A stretch of 49,066 nt of DNA from Muribaculaceae bacterium. GTDB lineage: Bacteria; Bacteroidota; Bacteroidia; Bacteroidales; Muribaculaceae. The notes under the pieces were generated by a model that was not told the DNA's origin, ran no database searches, and saw only the letters and a program-made list of their open reading frames with translations. Below, in pieces: positions 20,689 to 30,279 of this stretch. A program made the translations under genes and the position numbers. The stretch's first letter is position 1, and each line of letters begins with the position of its first letter. The stretch spans positions 1 to 49,066 of the forward strand of contig JAIDYR010000046.1 in NCBI GenBank assembly GCA_029057985.1. Reading direction: 5' to 3'.

Positions 20689-20711
20689 CGTTTATTCTGT
20701 AACCCTATCTA

Positions 20712-23700
20712 TTGCCATACGGAGTCAATGGCTGCGACAGCTTTCGACCCGGAGTGCAAAATCCTACGCAACCATTATTGATCGATAATATCAACCGCAT
20801 TTTGCGTGATGATCTGATTAATACCATCAGATCAGGCAGTCGTATATCTATCGCAGCAGCAAGTTTCTCTATCTACGCTTTTCAAGAACTTCGCCAACAA
20901 CTCAACGAAATCTCCGAACTCAGATTTATTTTCACCTCTCCTTCATTTATAACGGAAAAGACCGATAAGCAACGTAGGGAATTTTATATCCCAAGAATCA
21001 ATCGGGAAAGGGATCTATTCGGATCCGAATTCGAGATCAAACTTCGCAACGAGCTATCCCTTAAAGCCGTGGCTAAGGAATGTGCGGAATGGATCAGACG
21101 TAAAGCCTGCTTCAAATCTAACCGCACCGGGGATAACATGATGGGGTTTATAAATGTAGACCGGGTAAATTATATGCCTATTACGGGGTTCACTACTGTC
21201 GACCTCGGTTGCGAACGCGGTAACTTTGCTTATCAGTTTGTACAGCGCAATGAGCATCCCCTATCGCAATTCTATATCAACCTCTTCAATCAGATCTGGA
21301 ACGACAACGAAAAGTTGGAAACTGTGACAGAAGAAGTACTCGACAATATTACGAACGCTTACAAAGAGAACTCTCCGGAATTTATCTACTTCGTCACTCT
21401 CTTCAATATCTTTAAGGAATTTCTTGAAGATATATCGGAAGATGTTTTACCTAATGAGGCTACCGGCTTCAAGTCAAGTGTTATCTGGAACAAACTCTAT
21501 AATTTCCAACGCGATGCAGCTCTCGCTATCATCAATAAGTTGGAAAAATACAACGGCTGCATACTTGCCGATTCCGTAGGTCTCGGTAAGACTTTTACCG
21601 CTCTTTCGGTCATAAAGTACTACGAGAACCGCAATAAGTCCGTACTCGTACTTTGCCCGAAAAAGCTGCACGACAATTGGGTTACTTATCGCAGTAACTA
21701 CGTCAATAATCCGCTCGTTGCCGACCGTCTGCGCTATGATATTCTCTATCATACCGACCTTTCGCGACAGTCGGGCCAAAGCAACGGTCTTGACCTCGAA
21801 CACATCAACTGGGGTAATTATGACCTGGTCGTTATCGACGAAAGCCATAACTTCCGCAATGGAGGCAAAGTCACGACAGATGAGAATGACAGGAATCCAC
21901 GTGAGAACCGCTATCTACAGTTGATGAATAAGGTGATTCGAGCAGGAGTCAAAACAAAGGTATTGATGTTGTCGGCTACCCCGGTAAACAATCGCTTCAA
22001 CGATCTGCGCAATCAGCTTGCACTCGCTTACGAGGGGGATAGTTCGCGGATGGACGCTCAACTGAAAACGTCCAGTTCTCTCGATGATATATTCCGACAG
22101 GCTCAGACGGCCTTCAACCGTTGGTCCAAACTTCCGCCGGAAGATCGTACCACCAAAACGCTTCTCGAATCGCTTAGCTTCGACTTCTTTGAAGTCCTCG
22201 ACAGCGTTACCATTGCTCGTTCTCGGAAGCATATAGAGCAGTATTATGATACTACCGACATCGGTACGTTTCCGAAAAGATTAAAACCCATATCTCGATC
22301 TCCAAAACTTACGGACCTACCTAAAGCCGTCAGCTTTAACGATATCTTCGTAAGTGTATCTGAATTAAATCTTGCTATTTATACCCCCTCCGACTTCATA
22401 TTACCAAGCAAATTAGAGAAGTACTCGGAGGCGCGAGAAGACGGACGCTTCGGCAATTTATCTCGAAGTGGCCGAGAGCAAGGGATTCGCCAACTTATGA
22501 GTATCAACCTGCTCAAACGACTTGAAAGTTCGGTCAATTCCTTCCGACTGACACTCGAAAGAATAAAGATGTATATCTCCTCTACGATAGATGCCATTGA
22601 TCGTCTTGCTCAGAAGCACGAAGTCTCAATCGTATCGGATTATGATTTTTCCTACGGACTCGACTTCGACGAGAGGGAAGATACGGTCTTCATCGGCAAT
22701 AAGAAAACTAAAATTGACCTCGCCGATATGGATTATATTCAGTGGCGAGGGTATCTCGCCAGAGATCTTGACAGCCTCAACACATTGTTGTTCATGCTCG
22801 AAGACATCACGCCCGAACACGACAGTAAACTTCAGATGCTAATTGAGGATATCCGCAATAAGTTGGCCAATCCCATAAACGGTGACAACAAGAAAATTAT
22901 AATCTTTACCGCATTCTCCGACACTGCTCAATATCTCTATGATAACATCGCACTGCTCATCAAGGAGCGAAACGGTCTGAATACTGCTCTGGTTTCGGGC
23001 GACGTTGAAGCCCGCTCGACTTTGAAAATACGCCAAAGTTATGTAGGGAAAAATGAGAAACTTGATTTTAATAAAGTCCTGACTTTATTTTCTCCGATCT
23101 CAAAGGAAAAATCCTCTCTCTATCCTAATATCAATGAGGAAATTGACGTGCTTATCGCAACTGACTGCATCTCGGAGGGTCAGAACCTACAGGATTGCGA
23201 TTTCCTCATTAATTACGATATACATTGGAACCCGGTGCGAATTATACAACGCTTCGGTCGTATCGATCGTATCGGCTCGCGCAACTCGGCGATCCAACTT
23301 GTTAACTACTGGCCCGATATGGACCTTAACGATTATATAAATCTCAAAGGTCGCGTCGAGTCTCGCATGAAAGTGTCAGTTCTCACCGCCACCGGCGATG
23401 ACAACCCTCTTTCAGCCGAAGAACAAGGCGATCTCAAATATCGCCGCGACCAGTTGGAACGTCTCAAAGAAGAAGTAGTCGATATTGAGGAAATAAATAC
23501 CGGAGTTTCGATCATGGACTTAGGGTTAAATGAGTTCCGGCTTGACTTGCTCGAATACATGAAACACGGTCATGACATAGAGCATACTCCGATGGGTCTT
23601 CATGCAATAGTCTCCTCCGACAAGGACGCGCCGCCGGGAGTTATTTTCGTTTTGAAGAATCGTAACAACGAAATCAATATTGACCGCAAAAACAGATTAC

Positions 23701-24032
23701 ATCCGTTCTATCTGGTCTATATCTCGAAGGAGTCGGAGGTGATTGTCGATCACCTTGATCCGAAAGACCTTCTCGACCGTATGCGCCGACTTTGCCGAAG
23801 CGAGTCAGAGCCGATACTTGAACTTTGCCGAAAGTTCAATGCCGAGACTCGCGACGGTCAGCGAATGGGAACTTACTCACGCCTGCTTGGCGATGCCATA
23901 TCGTCTCTAATCAAGGTCAAGGAATCCACTGACCTTTTCTCATTCCTCGACGGCGATAGCGGCTCGCTTTTCGGCCACGATGTTCGCGGTCTCGATGATT
24001 TTGAACTAATCTGTTTCCTGATAATTCGCTGA
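20712..24032 (+). CDS. PLD-like / SNF2-type helicase of a composite restriction system
   Basis: A large superfamily 2 helicase. The N-terminal 250 residues resemble the phospholipase D-like region of helicases in restriction loci (SIAAASFSIYAFQEL, FIFTSPSF, FTTVDLGCERG), but no HxKx4D motif is visible, so nuclease activity is doubtful. Walker A is LADSVGLGKT near residue 290, Walker B DESHNF near 375, motif III SATPVNN near 420, and the second lobe has ATDCISEGQNLQDCD near 815 and QRFGRIDRIGSRN near 846. No in-frame ATG exists near the start: TTG 20712 is the outer limit and TTG 20778 (LIDNINRILRDD) fits the family N-terminus better. Its stop lies one base before the next ATG. Probably couples ATP hydrolysis to DNA translocation in defence. 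Confidence 0.85.
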   Translation: MPYGVNGCDSFRPGVQNPTQPLLIDNINRILRDDLINTIRSGSRISIAAASFSIYAFQELRQQLNEISELRFIFTSPSFITEKTDKQRREFYIPRINRERDLFGSEFEIKLRNELSLKAVAKECAEWIRRKACFKSNRTGDNMMGFINVDRVNYMPITGFTTVDLGCERGNFAYQFVQRNEHPLSQFYINLFNQIWNDNEKLETVTEEVLDNITNAYKENSPEFIYFVTLFNIFKEFLEDISEDVLPNEATGFKSSVIWNKLYNFQRDAALAIINKLEKYNGCILADSVGLGKTFTALSVIKYYENRNKSVLVLCPKKLHDNWVTYRSNYVNNPLVADRLRYDILYHTDLSRQSGQSNGLDLEHINWGNYDLVVIDESHNFRNGGKVTTDENDRNPRENRYLQLMNKVIRAGVKTKVLMLSATPVNNRFNDLRNQLALAYEGDSSRMDAQLKTSSSLDDIFRQAQTAFNRWSKLPPEDRTTKTLLESLSFDFFEVLDSVTIARSRKHIEQYYDTTDIGTFPKRLKPISRSPKLTDLPKAVSFNDIFVSVSELNLAIYTPSDFILPSKLEKYSEAREDGRFGNLSRSGREQGIRQLMSINLLKRLESSVNSFRLTLERIKMYISSTIDAIDRLAQKHEVSIVSDYDFSYGLDFDEREDTVFIGNKKTKIDLADMDYIQWRGYLARDLDSLNTLLFMLEDITPEHDSKLQMLIEDIRNKLANPINGDNKKIIIFTAFSDTAQYLYDNIALLIKERNGLNTALVSGDVEARSTLKIRQSYVGKNEKLDFNKVLTLFSPISKEKSSLYPNINEEIDVLIATDCISEGQNLQDCDFLINYDIHWNPVRIIQRFGRIDRIGSRNSAIQLVNYWPDMDLNDYINLKGRVESRMKVSVLTATGDDNPLSAEEQGDLKYRRDQLERLKEEVVDIEEINTGVSIMDLGLNEFRLDLLEYMKHGHDIEHTPMGLHAIVSSDKDAPPGVIFVLKNRNNEINIDRKNRLHPFYLVYISKESEVIVDHLDPKDLLDRMRRLCRSESEPILELCRKFNAETRDGQRMGTYSRLLGDAISSLIKVKESTDLFSFLDGDSGSLFGHDVRGLDDFELICFLIIR

Positions 24033-24033
24033 T

Positions 24034-24654
24034 ATGTTAGGACTGCCACAATCTACCGAAGTCAAGCGTCCGCTTCCCAAAGCGCAACTTTATAAGCGGT
24101 TTGACTGGAAACCATCGCAACGTGAATGTTTCGATGGCTACGTGTCGCATCTTGACTTTGTCAACTGGATTGCACCCCGTACTCTCCCGGCTATCGCCGA
24201 GGGAGTCGAAGTCAAGGAGATATTCGTTATCGAAGTATCGCTCAAATCTCGCGACTTCGACCAAAAGAGTATCGTCCTGCTCGCTAAGAGTATTCCGCAG
24301 CGCGTAATATATCTCTTGCGCTTCGAGGACGAAGCTATGCTTGCCGTTTACCACTCCAAGCTATTCACCGGTCCGTGGCAATCGTTAGACTCTACCACAA
24401 TCGAACTCTCCGGTCTTAACCTTGATGCCGTGTGGCAGTCAATCGTTTCTTCTATCGGGCAGTTCTCGGTAGAGCAAAAGAACTCACTCACCGAACAAAT
24501 CAAAGCTAATGAGGAACGCGCCAAAATTGAACGCGAAATTGCAGCATTGGAGCGTCAGATGAACGCCACCAAGCAACCGCGCAGAAAAAGAGAACTCTTC
24601 CTTGAACTCACGAAACTTAAATCAAAAAGTAACTGGTATGAAATCAATATTTAA
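24034..24654 (+). CDS. DUF4391 family protein
   Basis: A 206-aa protein matching the DUF4391 pattern: MLGLPQSTEVKRPLPKAQLY at the start, then DFVNWIAPRTLPAIAEG near residue 45 and a core with IFVIEVSL and RVIYLLRFEDEAML. The C-terminal 50 residues are a charged helix (EQIKANEERAKIEREIAAL). These proteins are found next to PLD-helicases and Mod methyltransferases; the biochemical role is unknown to me. It starts one base after the helicase stop and overlaps the next gene by 17 bases, so the three are translationally linked. Confidence 0.85.
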   Translation: MLGLPQSTEVKRPLPKAQLYKRFDWKPSQRECFDGYVSHLDFVNWIAPRTLPAIAEGVEVKEIFVIEVSLKSRDFDQKSIVLLAKSIPQRVIYLLRFEDEAMLAVYHSKLFTGPWQSLDSTTIELSGLNLDAVWQSIVSSIGQFSVEQKNSLTEQIKANEERAKIEREIAALERQMNATKQPRRKRELFLELTKLKSKSNWYEINI

Positions 24655-27600
24655 TATTATATTCAAGAAAAAGTTAACTGAATGGGAATCCGTACTCTCT
24701 AAAAGTAACTCTGAATTAATAGAATCAAAGAATGAAATTCGAAGGCTAAAAGAGCAGAAATTATCACTTAAAAAAACAATTGATTCCAACAATATAACCC
24801 TCAGCAAATTCGAGGATAAGATTCGTCAGCTTAAGAATTCGGAAGATTCGTCAAAAAAGGTCATTGCTTCTAAAAATAAAACTATAAATAGACTGAATAA
24901 TGAGAACCTTAAACTTAGCGACTCGGAAAGTTCATTGAAGTTAATGGTAAACTCTCAATGTAAAACAATCTCTGATAATGAGGAGAAACTACGCTTGTTA
25001 AGATCCTCTGAAGATTCTCTTAAGAAAACTACACTTTCCCAAAGTGACAAAATAGCAGATTTGCAAAAAGAATTATTACGACTTACAGAATCTGGAAAAT
25101 CATATAAGCAGACATTGGATTCTAAGATTCTAATAATTTCACAAAAGGAAAAGGATATTATAAAACTGGTTGAATCTGAAGAAACTTTAAAAGAAACCAT
25201 CAACTCAAAAATAGAAATCATAGCAAAGCAGGAAGAAGAGATTATTCAACTCAAAAAGGTTGAGAATATTTTAATGAATATTCTTGACTTTAAGAATGTT
25301 CTCAGTTTAAAGAAAGACGAAGAGATTAATCAACTTAAAGAAACTGAAAAGTCGCTAATTGGGAATCTTGATTCCCAAACCAAAATCATTGTCAAGTCAG
25401 AGGAAGAGAATAATAGCATAAAACTGGATAATTATAACTTAAAACTGAGAAATAAAGAACAGGAAGAAGAAATAAATAACCTTCAGACGGAACTTGGCCA
25501 TCTCTATAGTCAATTAGAGGAGGCAGTCAATAGTGCTAATAATCTGAAGATAGGGCTTGAAGATTTAAAGATAGAATTATCTAAAAAAGAAGATATCATA
25601 AAAGAGTTAGAGGCAAAGATCAATCAATTGGATGAGAATAATGAAGACGAAACAATATCGGTAAAAATTGATGAAAATTCAGTAGATTTGATCTCCGATG
25701 AATCTGAAAAATCAGCGTTCGCATCAAGCGGAAATTTTAATCCTGCTAATAACCCTGATAATTCGGAGAAAAACAGAAAAAGATCTGATTCCGAAAGTGG
25801 CGATTCAAGGATTGATCCGAATAAAAAAAATCGAATACTGAGATATCCGTATCACCAAAAGCCAACTACTACAATACATGAATTGCAGACGAAAGATTTT
25901 CCTCCAATAGAGAATGATAATATTTATTACCATACTTTTCGCACAATAGATCGTGTCTTCAATCATCGCTCTAATACTATAATATCGGCAAATGAAATAT
26001 TTCTGAAGAAATCAGCCGAAGAGTTATCTAAAATTAGGGTAGATTTGGAGGATGCCGTTAGAAATGGGATTCCCTACTTATCATGTCCCTGTTGCGGTAA
26101 TCTTGTAAAAATCTCAGTTCGCAAAACAGGATTCGGTGAGAATAGAAGAGAAGTACAATTCTTCACTCACGCATCAAAAAATATCACTTGCGATTTAAAA
26201 CGAGAATCGTATGATCCTCTCATGAATTTTGGTGATTTTAAGGTTTATGATAGTATGTCTCTCCGCAATATGAGGAGTAAATTATTTAATGCACTCTGCA
26301 TGGAGACAAGTAGGGACAAAGGGGTAACTGACGTTATAGAAAATGATTACGTAAAATCGGAAGAAATTCCTTTGATGAAGCGTCGTCTTGCTGACGTGAC
26401 AGTCAAATATAATGATTATGACATTGTTTTTGAAATAGTCACGCCACTCACCAATATAGCGAAATTCCGAGATAGAGAGACCTTCTACTACTTGAATGGC
26501 AAACAAGTATTCTGGATCTTCGGATTGGATTCTGTCTCCGATTATTCAGAATTGACGCGCGCTATCTCTAAAGATATCCTATATGCTTACAAAAGAAATA
26601 TCTTTATGTTTGATCTGGAAGCGCAGTTAGAAAGTGAACGCCGGAAAGAGTTGATTCTCAAATGTAATTGGCTTGATGAGAATGATGAATGGTATTATCA
26701 AATAGGGAAGCAAGGTAAAAATGGAATTTTAATTTCGCTTGAAGAAATTACTTTTGATCCCGATAAGGGACATCCCTACTATTATAATGCTGACGATGAT
26801 TTCTATCGTATTAACCCCGAAAAAACAGTACATTTCTTGCCTTCGAGAGATGAGCTCAAAAAGAGAATAAAAGAATCATGGGATTATGAACAGAAGAGAG
26901 ACGAAGCCTTGAACGAGATGCAACAACGTGGTCTTAGCGTGCAGGCTATCTTCAATGGTGACAGCTGGGGATTTAAATATGGCGATTTAATTTTCATAGA
27001 ACCAACTTTCGATTCTGTTCTACAATTTTATGGAAACTATGCAAAGGTGGAGAAAGATAATAAATATGGAGTAGTGGATAGATTTGGTGATATTCAACTG
27101 CAACCGGAATATGAGAAAGTTGAATTGTTAACAAACTCACGCATTTTATACGCTACCTCCGAAAATTGGTACCTATATGGCATAATCGAACCTCTCGCAA
27201 AATATTACCCTGATGATTTAATCAAATTTACGACGATTTCAAAAGATAAGAGTTTATATTCTCTAATGATAATCCAGGCGACTAATACCGGGAAGCCAAA
27301 GGAAGTATTTTACTTTATCGGTTCAGACATTGTTAAACGGGATCACATCTCACACAAATGGAAATTATGGCAATCGGAAAATGGAGTTGAGAACGGAGAA
27401 TTGTGGGACGAATTCAAAATAACTCCTGAATCTGATATAATAATAAAAAGCGCCGGATTCATTATATGCTACGACTTTAATGGTAAACTAATACATCAGA
27501 CTGAGTCTGATAATTCAACTTTTTTCAATAAAGAAAATAGTTATCAGTCCTCCACAACCCAAGATTCAAAAAGTTCAAAAAATAATAAAAAATCACGAAC

Positions 27601-27943
27601 AAAAAATAAAACTCAATATACCGCATTCAGAATTAAAATTGTAAATTATTCAGACTCATTATATACTTTTAAATTCCAAGGGATACCCAAAGAAGAAGAA
27701 GAATCCTTTAAGGTAGGGGAAAAATATAAGATGAAAATGATATCGAGTGAAAGCACGATAAATAATCGCTTAAAGTCCTTAATTATGAGGGGATCAAAAG
27801 GGAGAAAAATTACAATACCCTTTGATTCATTTAGATATCAGAATCTTGACATTTTCAATGCTATACTTAGAGGTAAACAAGTTTGGCTCCAAAAACTTGG
27901 AAGTGGATCTGACTCCAAATGGAGAATTACTATGCATCCTTGA
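24638..27943 (+). CDS. Coiled-coil / CoiA-like / WG-repeat protein, new accessory of a type III RM operon
   Basis: An 1101-residue protein (ATG 24638, overlapping the DUF4391 gene by 17 bases; a TTG 36 bases upstream is less likely). Visible parts: a long charged coiled coil (about residues 5-335) with recurring blocks such as SLKKTI, LKETIN and IAKQEEEI; an acidic, disordered linker (about 340-410); a CoiA-like region with a zinc-ribbon-like CPCCG near 482, FFTHASKNITC near 505, and RRLADVTVKY...IVFEIVTP near 582-605 followed by FRDRETFYYLNGKQVFWIFG, the layout of CoiA/DUF6035 nuclease-like domains; WG-type repeats near 772-850 (YAKVEKDNKYGVVD, RFGDIQLQPEYEKVEL); and an unrecognised basic C-terminus. 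The usual ExK/ExQ of the nuclease fold reads EIV here. Base composition is markedly AT-rich against its neighbours, a sign of separate acquisition. Confidence 0.72.
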   Translation: MKSIFNIIFKKKLTEWESVLSKSNSELIESKNEIRRLKEQKLSLKKTIDSNNITLSKFEDKIRQLKNSEDSSKKVIASKNKTINRLNNENLKLSDSESSLKLMVNSQCKTISDNEEKLRLLRSSEDSLKKTTLSQSDKIADLQKELLRLTESGKSYKQTLDSKILIISQKEKDIIKLVESEETLKETINSKIEIIAKQEEEIIQLKKVENILMNILDFKNVLSLKKDEEINQLKETEKSLIGNLDSQTKIIVKSEEENNSIKLDNYNLKLRNKEQEEEINNLQTELGHLYSQLEEAVNSANNLKIGLEDLKIELSKKEDIIKELEAKINQLDENNEDETISVKIDENSVDLISDESEKSAFASSGNFNPANNPDNSEKNRKRSDSESGDSRIDPNKKNRILRYPYHQKPTTTIHELQTKDFPPIENDNIYYHTFRTIDRVFNHRSNTIISANEIFLKKSAEELSKIRVDLEDAVRNGIPYLSCPCCGNLVKISVRKTGFGENRREVQFFTHASKNITCDLKRESYDPLMNFGDFKVYDSMSLRNMRSKLFNALCMETSRDKGVTDVIENDYVKSEEIPLMKRRLADVTVKYNDYDIVFEIVTPLTNIAKFRDRETFYYLNGKQVFWIFGLDSVSDYSELTRAISKDILYAYKRNIFMFDLEAQLESERRKELILKCNWLDENDEWYYQIGKQGKNGILISLEEITFDPDKGHPYYYNADDDFYRINPEKTVHFLPSRDELKKRIKESWDYEQKRDEALNEMQQRGLSVQAIFNGDSWGFKYGDLIFIEPTFDSVLQFYGNYAKVEKDNKYGVVDRFGDIQLQPEYEKVELLTNSRILYATSENWYLYGIIEPLAKYYPDDLIKFTTISKDKSLYSLMIIQATNTGKPKEVFYFIGSDIVKRDHISHKWKLWQSENGVENGELWDEFKITPESDIIIKSAGFIICYDFNGKLIHQTESDNSTFFNKENSYQSSTTQDSKSSKNNKKSRTKNKTQYTAFRIKIVNYSDSLYTFKFQGIPKEEEESFKVGEKYKMKMISSESTINNRLKSLIMRGSKGRKITIPFDSFRYQNLDIFNAILRGKQVWLQKLGSGSDSKWRITMHP

Positions 27944-27975
27944 TAATAGTATTCAATTAAATCACATCGTAAAAA

Positions 27976-30024
27976 ATGAATAAACTACGAATGAAAAGCG
28001 GTTATGTTGTGGAGGGGAACGTGGCTAAGATAGCCGCGTTGTTTCCGCAATGTGTCACCGAACGACTAAATAAAGATGGTAAGCCGGAACTTGCCATTGA
28101 CTTCGACAAGCTACGTGACGAGTTGTCGAAGGACTTACTCGAAGGTACAGAAGAACGCTATCAGTTCACTTGGCCTGATAAGCGGGCAGCATCACGTCTT
28201 GCCAATACACCGATCGACAAGACGCTCCGACCAGATGTCAATGCCTCAAAGGATTTTTGGAACACAGAAAATCTCTACATTGAAGGTGATAATCTAGATG
28301 TGCTGAAAGTTCTCCGCGAGAACTATCTTGGCAAAATCAAGATGATATATATTGACCCTCCATATAACACCGGCAATGATTTCGTCTATAAAGATGAATT
28401 CGCACAGGGATACGATGACTGGCGTAGGGACGCGATTAATCGCGTCCGCGATGAAGATGGGAACCTCACCGATAACCCCATGTATCGTAACACAGAAAGC
28501 AACGGTCGCTTCCACACCGACTGGCTCAATATGATATATCCTCGCCTTAAAGTCGCACGCGACCTCCTTTCTGATGATGGTGTTATCTTCATCTCGATGG
28601 ATGATAATGAAGCCAAAAATCTTAAGGCAGTATGCGATGAAATTTTTGGAGCTCAAAACTTCCTTGCACAAGTGGTTTGGGAAAGGTCTTTTTCGCCTAT
28701 AAATTTAATGAAACATTTTTCTCCTTCCCACGATTATATTTTAGTTTATGCTAAGAATCAAGAAGTAGCAAAGTGTTTTGGTATTCCTCGTTCCGAAGAA
28801 GCTGACAATCGCTACTCAAACCCTGATAATGATCCTCGTGGTCCATGGATGTCAAGTGATATTTCAGTTGGTCCTGCAATTGAAGCGAATATATACCCTA
28901 TAACCACGCCCTCCGGACGCATTGTCGAGCCTCCAGCTGCTCGCAGCTGGAGGCTCTCGCGGAACGCGTTCCGCGAGAGACTCCAAGATAACCGTATTTG
29001 GTTCGGGCCAAAGGGTGATGGAGTACCTCGTATAAAACGTTTTCGTTCTGAACTACGGAAGTCAGGTATTACTCCAATGACTATTTGGAAGTATTCAGAG
29101 GTAGACCATTCTCAGGCTGCCACTCAAAAGTTGGCAAAACTTTTTGATGGCAAAAAATATTTCGACTATCCGAAGCCGGTTGAACTACTTAAACGTTGTC
29201 TCGCTCTTTATACTGCGCCAGAGGACTGCATAGTTCTTGACTTCTTTAGTGGAAGTGGTACATTTGCACAAGCTGTAATGGAGCTTAATGCTGTCGATGG
29301 TGGAACACGGAAATATATCTTGGTGCAAGCACCTGAGAAGATGGAGAATCCTGCTAATGTAGAATTGACTTTTGACACGATCCCACAATTTGCAGAGGAA
29401 CGTATACGCCGTGCCGGGGATGCTATCATTGATGAACTGCAAAGAAAAGAATATGAAAAAGTTGCAGAGGCACAGCATCTCACAGGTACTGATCGTTCTC
29501 CAAATGGAACTGCAACAACCTCCTTTTTCTTTGAATACGCAGACGATAATAAAAAAGAGAGGGTTACTCAACTTCAAATTGAAGCGGATGCTATTGCTCG
29601 TCAAAGAGAAAAGATGGATGTCGGCTTCCGTGTGCTCAAACTCGACTCGTCGAACATGGAGGATGTGTTCTACACTCCCGAAGACTTCGATGAGCAGAAC
29701 CTTTTCAATACGATTGATAATGTGAAACCGGACCGCACGCCGTTGGATCTACTTTTTCAAGTTATGCCGGAACTGAATATAGAACTCTCAGCAAAGATTG
29801 AGGAACGAGAAGTCAACGGCAAGAAAGTGTTCTTTGTTGATGGCACTTATCTTATCGCTACTTTCGATACGGAGGTCAACGAATCGACCGTAACGGAAAT
29901 TGCCAAGATGAAGCCGCAATACTTCGTAATGCGTGATGCCTCAGCCGCCAACGATAATGTTCTTGACAATTTCGAACAAATCTTCAAGCACTACTCACCC
30001 GATACATCAATCAGAATTTTATAA
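27976..30024 (+). CDS. mod: Type III restriction-modification DNA methyltransferase (Mod)
   Basis: A 682-aa beta-class adenine methyltransferase: motif IV IDPPYNTGNDF near residue 124 comes before motif I DFFSGSGTFAQA near 424, as in Mod subunits. The middle (about 200-410) is the target-recognition region, with the conserved TPSGRIVEPPA and DNRIWFGPKGDGVP. Mod supplies both recognition and N6-adenine methylation and forms a complex with Res. Inside the recognition region, 28927-28979 is made of two overlapping perfect palindromes although the protein there is ordinary. The TAA stop at 30022-30024 is the target of a MITE insertion. Unlike simple type III loci, res does not follow directly. 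Confidence 0.93.
   Translation: MNKLRMKSGYVVEGNVAKIAALFPQCVTERLNKDGKPELAIDFDKLRDELSKDLLEGTEERYQFTWPDKRAASRLANTPIDKTLRPDVNASKDFWNTENLYIEGDNLDVLKVLRENYLGKIKMIYIDPPYNTGNDFVYKDEFAQGYDDWRRDAINRVRDEDGNLTDNPMYRNTESNGRFHTDWLNMIYPRLKVARDLLSDDGVIFISMDDNEAKNLKAVCDEIFGAQNFLAQVVWERSFSPINLMKHFSPSHDYILVYAKNQEVAKCFGIPRSEEADNRYSNPDNDPRGPWMSSDISVGPAIEANIYPITTPSGRIVEPPAARSWRLSRNAFRERLQDNRIWFGPKGDGVPRIKRFRSELRKSGITPMTIWKYSEVDHSQAATQKLAKLFDGKKYFDYPKPVELLKRCLALYTAPEDCIVLDFFSGSGTFAQAVMELNAVDGGTRKYILVQAPEKMENPANVELTFDTIPQFAEERIRRAGDAIIDELQRKEYEKVAEAQHLTGTDRSPNGTATTSFFFEYADDNKKERVTQLQIEADAIARQREKMDVGFRVLKLDSSNMEDVFYTPEDFDEQNLFNTIDNVKPDRTPLDLLFQVMPELNIELSAKIEEREVNGKKVFFVDGTYLIATFDTEVNESTVTEIAKMKPQYFVMRDASAANDNVLDNFEQIFKHYSPDTSIRIL
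28927..28979. repeat. Two overlapping perfect palindromes inside mod
   Basis: 28927-28940 is the exact reverse complement of 28943-28956 (14 bp per arm, 2-base centre), and 28954-28979 is a perfect 26-bp palindrome (13 bp per arm); they share CTC at 28954-28956. All of it is in frame and encodes the EPPAARSW-RLSRNAFRER segment of the recognition region. The GC content is well above the surrounding DNA. Confidence 0.9.
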
Positions 30025-30207
30025 GAGCCGGTTTACTAAAGAATGTTAACGAGGAATTGTACAGATTTTGAGGGAGTTTCGATTTTTGAAGAAGGTGCGA
30101 TGCGGGCATCGCGACTGATGAAAAGATCGAAAATGGCCAAAATATGGGCGTTTAATCGTTGATATTCGATCAAAATGAAATTTTAACACTTCTTAGTAAA
30201 CAGGCTC
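30025..30207 (-). mobile_element. MITE copy 3, complete, inserted at the mod stop codon
   Basis: A 183-bp copy in the opposite orientation to that at 11736-11918, differing at about seven positions. TAA at 30022-30024 (the mod stop codon) is duplicated at 30208-30210. The insertion therefore left the Mod protein unchanged while separating mod from the downstream genes. Confidence 0.88.
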
Positions 30208-30251
30208 TAAAAATCTAACCTAAGATACACACTAATGTAAAAGAAAAGCGT

Positions 30252-30259
30252 TATATTTG
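30252..30259 (+). promoter_or_regulatory. -7 element before the toxin-antitoxin pair
   Basis: TATATTTG matches TAnnTTTG and lies 20 bp before the ATG of the small gene. No good -33 element is seen 20 bp upstream, so this is a tentative independent promoter. Confidence 0.4.
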
Positions 30260-30279
30260 CAGAAAGAAATAATATAGAA

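Noticed and set aside
20375..20700. tmRNA, RNase P RNA or retron RNA
   Set aside because: No tmRNA tag reading frame or CCA-type 3' end, no RNase P conserved core, and no reverse transcriptase gene nearby.
24602..24637. TTG start 12 codons upstream for the coiled-coil protein
   Set aside because: The ATG at 24638 gives a normal start with a 17-base overlap; the upstream codons are inside DUF4391 coding sequence with no extra support.
24638..25640. CRISPR-like or tandem DNA repeats in the coiled-coil gene
   Set aside because: The repetition is at the protein level (heptad-like charged blocks) with diverged codons and no regular spacers; no CRISPR array was seen anywhere in the window.
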